A stretch of 9,312 nucleotides of DNA, from positions 1 through 9,312 of the forward strand of contig JAJRYL010000233.1 in assembly GCA_024275855.1 (NCBI GenBank). Reading direction: 5' to 3'. How positions within the stretch are numbered: the first letter of the stretch is position 1; each line of letters begins with the position of its first letter. This DNA is from Deltaproteobacteria bacterium. GTDB taxonomy: Bacteria > Desulfobacterota > GWC2-55-46 > JADFVP01. The notes under the pieces are model-generated. The model worked only from the letters and a program-made list of their open reading frames with translations. It made no database searches and was not told the DNA's origin. The position numbers were made by a program, and so were the translations under genes. Positions 1 through 7,126 of this stretch are shown in pieces.

Positions 1-242
1 AACGGATAGAGCGCGGAGTACGGAGACTTGCACCTTGAGCACCTGCCGCGCAGGATAAAAAACGAGAGTATAGGAATATTTAGGTAAAAAGGGATTCGAT
101 ACTTGCAGACAGGGCAACTCGACGGCGGCGATACAACGGACAAGGAACGAGGCAGCCGATAGATACAGACATTAAAAAAACTGCCGAAAACGGAGCCGAA
201 GATAAAAGGAACGATTAAAAGTATATACTCAGGCAAGACCAT
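1..242 (-). CDS. pilD: Type IV prepilin peptidase (leader peptidase/N-methyltransferase), N-terminal part, runs off the left edge
   Basis: This inner-membrane enzyme cleaves the leader of type IV pilin-like precursors (pili or type II secretion pseudopilins) and methylates the new N-terminus. Eighty codons are visible. A hydrophobic segment at residues 6-25 contains GSVFGSFFNVCIYRLPRS, the hallmark N-terminal family motif. Two zinc-type cysteine pairs follow, CPVC (C43, C46) and CSRC (C68, C71), with the conserved NIPILSFFILRGRC stretch before the second pair. This is the N-terminal cysteine-rich domain; the catalytic aspartates lie outside the window. The ATG at 242 has AAGGA touching it, whereas a TTG two codons later (236) has AAGGA six bases upstream, so TTG at 236 is probably the true start. 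An in-frame TAA just upstream excludes a longer form. The family is certain; pilD versus gspO cannot be decided here. Confidence 0.9.
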   Translation of the reverse strand, partial: MVLPEYILLIVPFIFGSVFGSFFNVCIYRLPRSLSVVSPPSSCPVCKYRIPFYLNIPILSFFILRGRCSRCKSPYSALYP

Positions 243-395
243 TCCTTACCATTATCCATTATTCGCCACAAAGGCGCAAACCAATACAGGTACAAACCCG
301 GCAATAAAAAAACGACGTAACGAAGAACGGAACGGGCCTCAAGCATTACAACTCCACCGCCCGCCGCTCCGTTTAGCGGCAGGCGAAAGAGCCTG

Positions 396-416
396 AAAAA
401 TCGCTCCGTTCGAGCG
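396..416 (-). terminator. Intrinsic terminator after the HEPN gene
   Basis: On the minus strand a CGCTC / GAGCG stem (412-416 with 402-406) with a 5-base loop is followed by ATTTTT. It begins just after the HEPN stop codon. Two more short hairpins follow directly (380-395, CAGGC/GCCTG; 364-379, CCGCT/AGCGG) but lack a T-run. The position separates the HEPN gene from the prepilin peptidase transcript. Confidence 0.6.
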
Positions 417-418
417 GT

Positions 419-841
419 CTACAAGGTTTCCGGCAGGTACTCTTTGCGTTGCATCTCGACCATCTCTATAATATCCGAGGCCTTTTTAACGGAATCTATA
501 GCGTCTTTAGAGCTTATAACCTCCGCCGGAATACCGCCCGGAAGCGCGTCCGGAAAACGGGCCGTCTTATAATACAGGTCGAGGCTCGTTGAGCGGCCTA
601 TAAAGACCTTAAAGTCCTCGTCGTACGTCATCACCCTGTCGAGAAGATCGACAACGCTTCTTGTCGCTATAGCGTCCTCTTTGTGCAAAAAGAGATAACC
701 CCTCAGGGCCTTGGCGGCGGCCTGTTGAGCCCAGAAGCAGCACGGCGCGTAGAACTTTCCCTGAAGCGTCCACTCAGCCGCCCTGAAATCGTATTCGGCC
801 TGCCGCAGCCACCTGTCGGCCTCTTTTGCGAGAATCTCCAT
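419..841 (-). CDS. Small HEPN-domain protein, no partner gene
   Basis: This 140-residue all-helical protein resembles the HEPN family (PF05168-like), whose members are often RNases or the partner of a minimal nucleotidyltransferase. What supports this: an N-terminal helix ending in YDFRAAEWTL, the core AQQAAAKALRGYL (residues 38-50), the helix VVDLLDRV (63-70), then YYKTARFPDA (90-99) and a C-terminal helix DAIDSVKKASDIIEMV (113-128). Two positions differ from the usual pattern: QQAaEK reads QQAAAK (Ala43 for Glu), and the usual His before the LL helix is Arg61, so nuclease activity is doubtful. The start is firm: AAGGAGG lies four bases before ATG. It sits 107 bp after argJ and has its own terminator. 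No nucleotidyltransferase gene flanks it in the window. The fold is likely; the function is unknown. Confidence 0.8.
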   Translation of the reverse strand: MEILAKEADRWLRQAEYDFRAAEWTLQGKFYAPCCFWAQQAAAKALRGYLFLHKEDAIATRSVVDLLDRVMTYDEDFKVFIGRSTSLDLYYKTARFPDALPGGIPAEVISSKDAIDSVKKASDIIEMVEMQRKEYLPETL

Positions 842-845
842 ACAA

Positions 846-852
846 CCTCCTT
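846..852 (-). promoter_or_regulatory. Strong ribosome binding site of the HEPN gene
   Basis: AAGGAGG on the minus strand, four bases before the ATG at 841. It is the strongest Shine-Dalgarno sequence in the window and fixes the start. Confidence 0.8.
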
Positions 853-867
853 TGAAAAGAACTGCTG

Positions 868-902
868 AAAAAAATCTAAAGTACCGTACCTATAAAGTAC
901 GG
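868..902 (-). terminator. Possible terminator after argJ
   Basis: CCGTAC / GTACGG (897-902 with 884-889 on the minus strand) encloses a 7-base AT-rich loop. A run of seven T follows, but only after 9 bases, which is farther than in a typical intrinsic terminator. The GTACTTTA of the 5' arm and loop recurs 16 bases later, so the element could instead be part of the HEPN promoter. It is the only hairpin I see between argJ and the HEPN gene. Confidence 0.4.
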
Positions 903-948
903 CAGAAAAAAACAACGGGTACAGAGTAGTAACATCCGCGTACGTGTG

Positions 949-2244
949 TCAAGTCCTGTAAGCCGAGTTTACCTCTATATATTTATAACCGATATCCGAT
1001 GTCCAGAGCCGCGCCGAGCCTTGTCCCATATTGAGATTAATAACTACCTTAACCTCCGGGCGCTTGATAGCGGCGGACGCTTTTTTCTCCGCTCCGGTAT
1101 CCAAACCGTTTTTCACAACGCAAACACCGTTAAAACTTATATCGAGCTTCTCCTCGTTTATCTTAACCTCTGACTTTCCTATAGCCATAACGATTCGTCC
1201 CCAGTTCGGGTCGGCGCCGAAAAAGGCCGTCTTTACAAGCAGCGACTCGGTAATCGAGCGAGCCGCTTTCTTGGCGTTCGCCTCGCTCGTAGCGCCGTTA
1301 AGCTCTACCTCCACAACGTGTGTAGCGCCCTCTCCGTCTGCGACTATCAAAAGGGCAAGCTCAAGCGAAAGTTCCGAGAGCAATTTTACGAAAAGCGCAA
1401 AGTCTCTCGTTCCCTGCTTTATCTCTTTAGCACCGCTTACCCCGTTAGCGAAGAGCAGAACAGTATCGTTTGTCGAGGTATCGTTATCAACGACTATAGA
1501 GTTGAACGAACCGGTTACGGCTTTTTTTAAAGCGGACGACAGAGCAACGGGGCCGATAGCGGCGTCGGTCATAAAATAGGCGAGCATGGTTGCCATGTTC
1601 GGGGCTATCATGCCAGCGCCCTTGGCGACTCCGCCGACCGTTACCGTCTTGCCTCCGATCCGCGCCTTTTTAAGTACTGTTTTCGGCCATAAATCGGTCG
1701 TCATAATGGCTGTGGCAAAACCGCCAAGTCCGTAGTACGAAAGTTTTTTTACAAGTTTCGGCACACCCTTCAATACCTTCTCTTCAGGCAGCGGCACCCC
1801 GATTACTCCGGTCGAAGAGACTAAGATACTTCCCTTCTTCAACCCTGCCCCTGCCTCTACAGAGGCCGTCATGTTTAGCGCCGTCTCCATACCGAGCCTG
1901 CCGACACTCGCGTTAGCGCACCCGGAGTTAACGATAACACCGCGCGACCTGCCTTTTTTCACCCTCTTAATATCGAGAATAACAGGCGCTGCTTTTGTGG
2001 AAGAGGTTGTAAAGACCCCGGCGACCGTGGCCTCAACGTCGCTTAAGATAAGAGCGAGGTCGAGCGCCCCGCGCTTTGCCTTTATGCCGCACGATATCGC
2101 GGAGGCCTTAAAGCCGGGCACGGCGAGGTCTTCGACAATCCGGCCAATCCGCTTAACGGCGGGCCGCTTTGCGCCTGCCCTCTTCAACACCCCGCTCTTT
2201 TTACCGGACCCTTTAACAGGCGGGGCCGTCTTCTGCTTGGTCAT
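949..2244 (-). CDS. argJ: Glutamate N-acetyltransferase / ornithine acetyltransferase ArgJ
   Basis: ArgJ transfers acetyl from N-acetylornithine to glutamate in the arginine pathway; some members also use acetyl-CoA. The cytosolic enzyme cuts itself into alpha and beta chains at an Ala-Thr bond. The protein has 431 residues. The self-cleavage and active-site motif KGAGMIAPNMATML is at 208-221, making Thr219 the predicted nucleophile. The oxyanion-hole motif STGVIG is at 144-149, FNSIVVDNDTSTND at 247-260, and the typical YRT tail is present. Oddities: residues 1-36 are a Lys/Arg/Ala-rich extension before the normal family start near VPGFKA; the common NSGNANACTG reads NSGCANASVG (106-115); and DGEGATK reads DGEGATH (His309). 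The ATG has only a weak AAAAGGG upstream. The gene follows secA after a 444-bp gap and appears to be transcribed separately. Confidence 0.95.
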   Translation of the reverse strand: MTKQKTAPPVKGSGKKSGVLKRAGAKRPAVKRIGRIVEDLAVPGFKASAISCGIKAKRGALDLALILSDVEATVAGVFTTSSTKAAPVILDIKRVKKGRSRGVIVNSGCANASVGRLGMETALNMTASVEAGAGLKKGSILVSSTGVIGVPLPEEKVLKGVPKLVKKLSYYGLGGFATAIMTTDLWPKTVLKKARIGGKTVTVGGVAKGAGMIAPNMATMLAYFMTDAAIGPVALSSALKKAVTGSFNSIVVDNDTSTNDTVLLFANGVSGAKEIKQGTRDFALFVKLLSELSLELALLIVADGEGATHVVEVELNGATSEANAKKAARSITESLLVKTAFFGADPNWGRIVMAIGKSEVKINEEKLDISFNGVCVVKNGLDTGAEKKASAAIKRPEVKVVINLNMGQGSARLWTSDIGYKYIEVNSAYRT

Positions 2245-2688
2245 AAAAAACCCTTTTATTTAACACCTGAATCATCAGCCGCGAAAAACAGCGTTAACAC
2301 AACAGGCGGATAGAAGTAAGGACGGTTTAAAAGATTCGGTTGATGTTTTATAGGTTGAGGCGCCTGAAAGGTTATATCTTATAGATAGTGTGCCAATTAA
2401 AAAAGACCTGCACCGATACTAAAACAACCCGGGTGGAGTCGCAAAATCGGCCCCGGTGCCAGCAAAAAAACTGAACACCAACACTAAATCGGCCCCGGTG
2501 TGTAAATCAATAAAACGGCCAGGATAGAGTTGCGAATCGGCCCGGGTGCCTACATAAAATGCACGAGGCACAGTCACTAAATCGGCCCCGGTGTGTAAAC
2601 AAAACGGCCCGGAGATTTTAAAAAGTTCGCCTGCTTTTTCTACCCGACATCAAAAACAGCCGTACACATCGGTAGCGCCGGAGGGCTG
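2245..2688. other. secA-argJ intergenic region
   Basis: No gene is visible here. From the secA side it holds a possible terminator (2652-2689), a short-period repeat array (2418-2616), then an AT-rich stretch that must contain the argJ promoter. Candidate elements there are TATAAA on the minus strand at 2347-2352, with no good -35, and TTGGCA at 2391-2396, with no well-spaced -10. A small inverted repeat TATCT-ATA-AGATA lies at about 2374-2386. Confidence 0.7.
2418..2616. repeat. Tandem array of about 23-bp units in two roughly 90-bp higher-order repeats
   Basis: The core AAATCGGCCCCGGTG is exact at 2444-2458, 2486-2500 and 2579-2593. Close variants lie at 2535-2548 (AATCGGCCCGGGTG), 2418-2435, about 2510-2526 and about 2599-2612. 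Unit starts at 2418, 2441, 2483, about 2508, 2531, 2576 and 2599 fit a 22-23 bp step with two degenerate units in between (about 2464 and 2554). Units four steps apart are most alike: 2482-2506 equals 2575-2599 over 25 bases. So a block of about 90 bp was duplicated. No open frame follows the repeat. It could be a minisatellite or a multi-site protein-binding region; the sequence does not say which. Confidence 0.85.
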
Positions 2689-2689
2689 T
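2652..2689 (-). terminator. Possible secA terminator
   Basis: On the minus strand ACAGCC (2684-2689) pairs with GGCTGT (2656-2661), directly followed by TTTT. The 22-base loop can form an inner CGG/CCG hairpin. The 5' arm starts at the last base of the secA stop codon. Location and T-run fit; the long loop makes it uncertain. Confidence 0.45.
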
Positions 2690-5466
2690 CAGGTTTTACC
2701 GCAACACTTTTTGTACTTTTTGCCGGAACCGCACGGGCACGGGTCGTTTCTGCCGACCTTGTCGCCGTCTCTTCTAACCGGTTCCTCTTTCTCTCTTTGC
2801 TCGTCCTCTTCAGCCGTTTCAACGTCAGGCTCAAGGGTGGCGCCTAAGCCTTGCGCATCGATCGGAACCTCGGGGCTCTCTCCCCTGCCGAGCACCATTT
2901 CCGTCTGAAGCTCTTTACGCTCTCTCGCTTCATCGCTCTCTTCGAGCGGCTCTTCGGTGGTTATCTGAACCCTGAAGAGCTTCTGAACAACGTCGGCTTT
3001 AAAACGCGAGATCATATCGACAAAAAGTTCGTACCCCTCGCGCTTATACTCCTGCAACGGGTTCTTCTGCCCGTAACCTCTAAGCCCTATTCCGCCCTTC
3101 AGGTGGTCCATGCTCAGCAGGTGGTCTTTCCATATACCGTCTATGGCGTTTAACATTATTACACGCTCGAACTCCGCGAACGTTTCGTCCCCTACAAGAG
3201 CGACCCGCTCGTTATATGCGTCGAACGCGCTTTTTGTAATCATGCCTGCAAGTTTTTTATTGTCCCCTACCGCCTTAAACTCCTCTTCTGTCAGCCTTAC
3301 GCCGTACTGCACGTAAACGGCCTCGCCGAGCGCGGCGACATCCCAGTTTTCAGGATGTGACTTCTCTTCTATATGGGTGTCTACCAACTCTTCGGAAATC
3401 TCTTCGGAGAACTCTCCGAGCATCTCCCTGAGACCTGACTTTAAGAGTATCTGCCGCCTGTAGCCGTACACGACCTCCCGCTGCTGGTTCATAACGTCGT
3501 CGTACTCAAGCAGGTGTTTTCTTATATCGAAGTTGTGCGACTCCACCTTCTTCTGCGCGCCCTCTATCGCGCGCGACACCATGCCGTGTTCAATAGGCAC
3601 TCCCTCGCCCATGCCTATCTTATCCATAAGCGAAGCGATACGGTCTGAGCCGAAAATCCTCATAAGGTCGTCTTCGAGCGACAGGTAGAAACGCGAAGAA
3701 CCCGGGTCTCCCTGCCGTCCTGCGCGCCCCCTGAGCTGGTTGTCTATCCGGCGCGACTCGTGCCGCTCGGTACCGATTATATGAAGGCCGCCAAGGGCAA
3801 GCACCTCTTCTTTCTCTTTATCGCAAAGCACCTTTGCCTCGGCAAAGGCCGCCTTGTAGGCATCGGTGGTATCGTCAAGCCCGGCCTTTTCGGTAGCCAT
3901 AAAATCCGGGTTACCACCAAGCAGAATATCCGTTCCATGCCCCGCCATGTTGGTCGATAGGGTTACCGAGCCCAATCTGCCGGCCTGAGCGACAATAGCC
4001 GCCTCGCCCTGATGCTGCTTGGCGTTAAGCACGCTGTGCGCAAAACCCTCGCTGACGAGCATAGCCGAAAGTTTCTCGGAGTCGTCAATAGAAATTGTAC
4101 CTACAAGCACGGGTCTGCCCTTTGCGTTCCACTCTTTTATCTCAGCTATTACGGCGTTGAACTTTTCGTTCGGAGAGCGGTAGACGAGGTCGGGGTAATC
4201 TTTTCTCTTAAGCGGCTTGTTGGTCGGCACCACAAGCACCTCAAGCCCGTAAATTTCGTTGAACTCCGCGGCCTCGGTATCGGCGGTTCCGGTCATGCCG
4301 GACAATTTATCGTACATGCGGAAGAAGTTCTGAAACGTGACCGTGGCAAGGGTCTGGTTCTCGCTCTCTATCTTCACGTTCTCCTTGGCCTCGACGGCCT
4401 GATGCAGCCCGTCGCTCCACCTTCTGCCCTCCATAAGCCTTCCGGTAAACTCGTCAACTATTATTACGGAACCGTCCTTCACGACATAATCGACGTCGAT
4501 TGTAAAGAGCACGTGCGCGCGCAACGCCTGATTCACATGATGAAGCACGTCTATGTACTTGGGGTCGTAAAGATTGGGAACATCGAGCAGCTCTTCAACC
4601 TTGCCGATTCCCTCTTCAGTAAGGATAACCTGCTTGCCCTTTTCGTCTACCGTAAAGTGCTCGTCGAGCTTAAGCTGCGGCATTATCCTGTCTATTGTGT
4701 AGTACTTATCCGTCGAACCTTCGGTCTGGCCGGATATGATAAGCGGGGTACGCGCCTCGTCTATCAGTATAGAGTCTACCTCGTCAACTATAGCGAAGTT
4801 GTACTCGCGCTGCACGCACTCTTCTATAGAAAAGGTCATGTTGTCTCTGAGGTAGTCGAAACCGTACTCGTTGTTCGTGCCGTAAAGTATGTCCGCGTCG
4901 TACGCCTCGCGCCTCTCTATCGGTCTTAGACGGTAGTACCCCGTGCCGTCTTCGCCGGTAAACTCCGGGTCGAACATAAAACTGCCGTTGTTCTGAACTA
5001 CGCCAAGAGAGAGGCCGAGCGTATAGTAGACCGGCCCCATCCACGCGGCGTCTCTTCGCGCGAGATAGTCGTTTACGGTAACAAGATGGGCGCCCTTGCC
5101 GGAAAGGGCGTTAAGGTAGAGCGCAAGGGTCGCCACAAGGGTCTTTCCCTCACCGGTCTTCATCTCGGCTATCTTACCCTCGTTGAGTACCGCTCCGCCA
5201 ATAAGCTGAACATCGAAGTGGCGCATCCTTACCTTTCTCCACGCCACCTCCCGAACCGCGGCAAACGCCTCGGGCATAATATCCTCAAGGGACTCTCCCG
5301 CCTCGTACCGTTTTTTAAGGCCGTCCGTAACAGCCGCGAAACCGTCGTCGGCCACGGCCTGCATCTTCGGTTCGAGAGCGTTCACCTTGGCTACAACCGG
5401 CTCTATCCGTTTTATTTCACGGTCGTTTCTGCTTCCAAAAACCTTTTTTAATACTTTATTAAACAT
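2689..5466 (-). CDS. secA: Preprotein translocase ATPase SecA
   Basis: SecA is the ATP-driven motor that pushes unfolded preproteins through SecYEG at the inner membrane. The protein is full length at 925 residues (E. coli about 900). Walker A MKTGEGKT is at 102-109, [16 protein letters not shown] at 195-210, Walker [16 protein letters not shown] at 227-241, the preprotein cross-linking region follows, then [10 protein letters not shown] (390-399), [17 protein letters not shown] (559-575), [11 protein letters not shown] (577-587) and the scaffold/wing region. An acidic linker (about 838-900) leads to a zinc tail, [13 protein letters not shown], with the CxCx8CC ligands at C910, C912, C921 and C922. 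Oddities: motif NMAGRGTDI reads NMAGHGTDI (His510), and the stretch between GVVQ and the YGTNNE motif is longer than in E. coli (about 159-187). The start ATG has GAAGGG three bases upstream. Confidence 0.98.
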   Translation of the reverse strand: MFNKVLKKVFGSRNDREIKRIEPVVAKVNALEPKMQAVADDGFAAVTDGLKKRYEAGESLEDIMPEAFAAVREVAWRKVRMRHFDVQLIGGAVLNEGKIAEMKTGEGKTLVATLALYLNALSGKGAHLVTVNDYLARRDAAWMGPVYYTLGLSLGVVQNNGSFMFDPEFTGEDGTGYYRLRPIERREAYDADILYGTNNEYGFDYLRDNMTFSIEECVQREYNFAIVDEVDSILIDEARTPLIISGQTEGSTDKYYTIDRIMPQLKLDEHFTVDEKGKQVILTEEGIGKVEELLDVPNLYDPKYIDVLHHVNQALRAHVLFTIDVDYVVKDGSVIIVDEFTGRLMEGRRWSDGLHQAVEAKENVKIESENQTLATVTFQNFFRMYDKLSGMTGTADTEAAEFNEIYGLEVLVVPTNKPLKRKDYPDLVYRSPNEKFNAVIAEIKEWNAKGRPVLVGTISIDDSEKLSAMLVSEGFAHSVLNAKQHQGEAAIVAQAGRLGSVTLSTNMAGHGTDILLGGNPDFMATEKAGLDDTTDAYKAAFAEAKVLCDKEKEEVLALGGLHIIGTERHESRRIDNQLRGRAGRQGDPGSSRFYLSLEDDLMRIFGSDRIASLMDKIGMGEGVPIEHGMVSRAIEGAQKKVESHNFDIRKHLLEYDDVMNQQREVVYGYRRQILLKSGLREMLGEFSEEISEELVDTHIEEKSHPENWDVAALGEAVYVQYGVRLTEEEFKAVGDNKKLAGMITKSAFDAYNERVALVGDETFAEFERVIMLNAIDGIWKDHLLSMDHLKGGIGLRGYGQKNPLQEYKREGYELFVDMISRFKADVVQKLFRVQITTEEPLEESDEARERKELQTEMVLGRGESPEVPIDAQGLGATLEPDVETAEEDEQREKEEPVRRDGDKVGRNDPCPCGSGKKYKKCCGKT

Positions 5467-5536
5467 AGACCCTTCAAATTATTTTTAGTTGAATTTTATT
5501 ACGCCGCCGCGGCTCGCACAGCGCCTGAACTTATAA

Positions 5537-5545
5537 ATATTAACA
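5537..5545 (-). promoter_or_regulatory. secA: Candidate secA promoter, extended -10
   Basis: The minus strand reads TG-T-TAATAT (5545-5537), an extended -10 pattern in an AT-rich stretch about 70 bp before the secA ATG. I see no good -35. The terminator upstream of it implies that secA needs its own promoter. Confidence 0.35.
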
Positions 5546-5567
5546 CAAAAGGAACCGCACTTCTACA

Positions 5568-5668
5568 ATGCCGGATACAACATGAACAGGCCCGGCAGGT
5601 TGGCGCAAAAGAGCCGCTCGACCAAAACGCCGGATACAGCTTGAACAGGCTACGCGGGTTGCCGCAAA
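5568..5668. repeat. secA: Two diverged direct copies of a 42-bp element in the secA leader
   Basis: Copy 1 is 5568-5609 and copy 2 is 5627-5668, offset 59 bp, identical at 34 of 42 positions by my hand alignment. Shared blocks include GCCGGATACA and TGAACAGGC. The 59-bp offset is not a multiple of three, so the copies are not conserved as peptide. They lie between the M23 terminator and the candidate secA -10. Confidence 0.75.
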
Positions 5669-5683
5669 GTAATCGCCGGAGAA

Positions 5684-5719
5684 TAAAAAGCAAAACCGCC
5701 GGGCAGACTGAACCGGCGG
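5684..5719 (-). terminator. Intrinsic terminator of the M23 gene
   Basis: On the minus strand CCGCCGG (5713-5719) pairs perfectly with CCGGCGG (5696-5702) around a 10-base loop, followed by TTTTGCTTTTT. It lies 27 bases after the M23 stop. This is the best intrinsic terminator in the window and separates M23 from secA. Confidence 0.85.
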
Positions 5720-5746
5720 CATATACTCATAAGAGATAAAAAAGAG

Positions 5747-6667
5747 TCAGTTCAGAATATACTTGGACGGGTTTACCATTACTCCGTTAACCTTTACAGC
5801 GTAGTGCAGGTGCGGGCCGGTTGAACGGCCCGTGCTGCCTATAGCGGCAATCTTCTGCCCCCTCTTGACCTTCTGCCCTACCTTAACGAGGGTCTTGGAG
5901 AGGTGGCCGTATATGGTCTTGGTTCCGTAACCGTGTTTAATGGAAATCGTCCTGCCGAGTATTCTCTCGCGCGCTACCTTAACTACAATACCGTCTGCCG
6001 GGGCCCTGACGATAGTGCCGTACCGGTTCGCTATGTCCATGCCCCTGTGCTGATGCGGAAGACCGGTAAACGGGGAGATCCTCTGCCCGAACGTAGAGGT
6101 AACCCAGCCGCGCACGGGCCAGACCGAAGGCGTTGAGGCAAGCAGCGACGCCTGGCTCATAAGTTGCCCCTGAAGCTCTGTGAAGGATGACTCCTGAGAG
6201 TCGGCCTGGGCCTGAAGAGCGTTAATCTCCGAACGCATCTGACCCACCAGCTGGTCTACTTTGCCCGCCGGGGTCATCAACAAGTTATCGGCGTCAGCCG
6301 TCGAGCCGCCGCCTACCCCCCTCATCACCACTCCGGAACGGTTCTGTTTAGGCTCTGCTATATTGGCTATAATACGAAGTTTTTGATCGAAGGTATTCAG
6401 CTTGGCAAGCTGCGTCTCCATACCCCTTATCTTTGAAGTAAAAGACTGAAGCTCTATGCGTTGCTGCGTATTTTCGGATCTTAAGCCGGCAAGCTCCGAT
6501 ACATCGCCGCGCAGCCGGACGTAATCGATAACAACAAATGTAAGAACAAGCGAAAATACCGCTCCAAGTCCCAAGAGCGCCTTCAACCGCCCGACCCCTA
6601 TCTTGTACTGTCTCGACCTTGTTGCGTCGTTAGTTAGAACAAAGAATGAAAGGTATCGCTTCGACAA
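5747..6667 (-). CDS. M23 (LytM-type) metallopeptidase with N-terminal membrane anchor and coiled coil
   Basis: This 306-residue protein is probably a cell-wall peptidase or a divisome/elongation-linked LytM factor. A basic N-terminus is followed by one membrane helix (about 29-48), so it should be anchored in the inner membrane facing the periplasm. A predicted coiled coil covers about 52-95 and a second helical stretch about 135-175. The C-terminal peptidase domain (about 183-306) keeps all expected metal and catalytic residues: HRGMD (H207, D211), YGH (H255) and GPHLHY (H286, H288), so it should be active, unlike EnvC/NlpD-type activators. The start is TTG at 6667, chosen because AGGAGG lies eight bases upstream and the protein then begins as a normal membrane-anchored form. 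A strong terminator follows. Gene order M23-secA-argJ is family context, not proof of function. Confidence 0.92.
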   Translation of the reverse strand: MSKRYLSFFVLTNDATRSRQYKIGVGRLKALLGLGAVFSLVLTFVVIDYVRLRGDVSELAGLRSENTQQRIELQSFTSKIRGMETQLAKLNTFDQKLRIIANIAEPKQNRSGVVMRGVGGGSTADADNLLMTPAGKVDQLVGQMRSEINALQAQADSQESSFTELQGQLMSQASLLASTPSVWPVRGWVTSTFGQRISPFTGLPHQHRGMDIANRYGTIVRAPADGIVVKVARERILGRTISIKHGYGTKTIYGHLSKTLVKVGQKVKRGQKIAAIGSTGRSTGPHLHYAVKVNGVMVNPSKYILN

Positions 6668-6675
6668 TGGGTACG

Positions 6676-6681
6676 CCTCCT
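6676..6681 (-). promoter_or_regulatory. Ribosome binding site that decides the M23 TTG start
   Basis: AGGAGG on the minus strand, eight bases before TTG at 6665-6667. No ATG or GTG is better placed. Confidence 0.75.
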
Positions 6682-6688
6682 GATTAAC

Positions 6689-6694
6689 ATTATA
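6689..6694 (-). promoter_or_regulatory. Candidate M23 promoter -10 element
   Basis: A perfect TATAAT on the minus strand, 21 bases before the TTG start. The hexamer 17 bp upstream (CCGGTG) does not resemble TTGACA, and a bulged inverted repeat (6714-6736) overlaps that position, so the promoter could need an activator. The leader would be only about 15 bases long. Confidence 0.4.
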
Positions 6695-7068
6695 AGACAG
6701 GTACCGACTACCACCGGGAGGAGTAATCTTCTCCGGAAAATCTCTGGTTTACGGGGCTTGCAACAAGCGGCTTTTCAGACGCCTTAAAATCATTGAACAA
6801 AGTATAGACACGACCGCATGGTATTGAAAAAAGAGCCTGAACAGAAGAGAACGACCCGTAATAGCGGTTTTTAGAGACAGCACTGAATCTGTCATTTCAA
6901 TCGACAAAAGAGACCGAAAACTGAAGCTTTTTTTCCGGCTTTGATTTACTCTCCGCCGTATCGGTTCTCAGCAGCCTTTTCGATTGCAGGCCGACTGAAC
7001 GAAACCGGCGGTACATAGCCGGCCACAGCGGAGGACTTAAGAGAAAGTTATTGGAAAAACCACTTTAA

Positions 7069-7098
7069 TAATTAGCATAAGAGCCGTAAACGTGTCAA
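7069..7098 (-). promoter_or_regulatory. Promoter candidate with consensus -35
   Basis: TTGACA (7093-7098, minus strand), an 18-bp spacer ending in TGC, then TAATTA (7069-7074). The -35 is perfect and the -10 is poor but has an extended TGn. Transcription would start near 7062, leaving a leader of nearly 400 bases before M23. Confidence 0.35.
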
Positions 7099-7126
7099 GG
7101 TCTTATACAACCGCCGGACCGAACCC

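Larger units (their letters stand above)
5467..5746. other. M23-secA intergenic region, secA leader
   Basis: No gene is called here. It contains the M23 terminator, two diverged copies of a 42-bp element, and an extended -10-like sequence before secA. An open frame of 64 codons (5499-5693) crosses it but has a TTG start without a ribosome site, and the repeat copies fall in different frames within it. Confidence 0.65.

Noticed and set aside
842..948. A nucleotidyltransferase partner for the HEPN gene
   Set aside because: The 107-bp gap is too short to encode one, and the gene on the other side is a prepilin peptidase.
1031..1579. A 182-codon open frame on the plus strand
   Set aside because: Antisense to argJ and low-complexity Ser/Thr/Ala-rich, as expected from a shadow frame.
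2380..2397. A sigma-54-like TGGCAC element upstream of argJ
   Set aside because: The -24 half is perfect, but the -12 half at the required spacing reads CTATA rather than TTGCA, lacking the essential GC.
2418..2616. A CRISPR array
   Set aside because: Units are about 23 bp with no unique spacers of normal length, and the spaces between cores are themselves repeated four units apart.
4012..4929. A 305-codon open frame on the plus strand
   Set aside because: Fully antisense to secA, whose protein is conserved throughout; the frame is a by-product of secA codon use.
5499..5693. A SecM-like arrest peptide upstream of secA (64 codons, ending SSGAVRAAAA)
   Set aside because: TTG start without a ribosome site, no clear signal peptide, no real match to the SecM arrest motif, and the duplicated DNA element falls in two different frames.
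6897..7016. A 39-codon basic small ORF in the M23 upstream gap (minus strand)
   Set aside because: It is the first ATG after the TTGACA promoter, but it has no ribosome binding site and no recognisable family; length is near chance.
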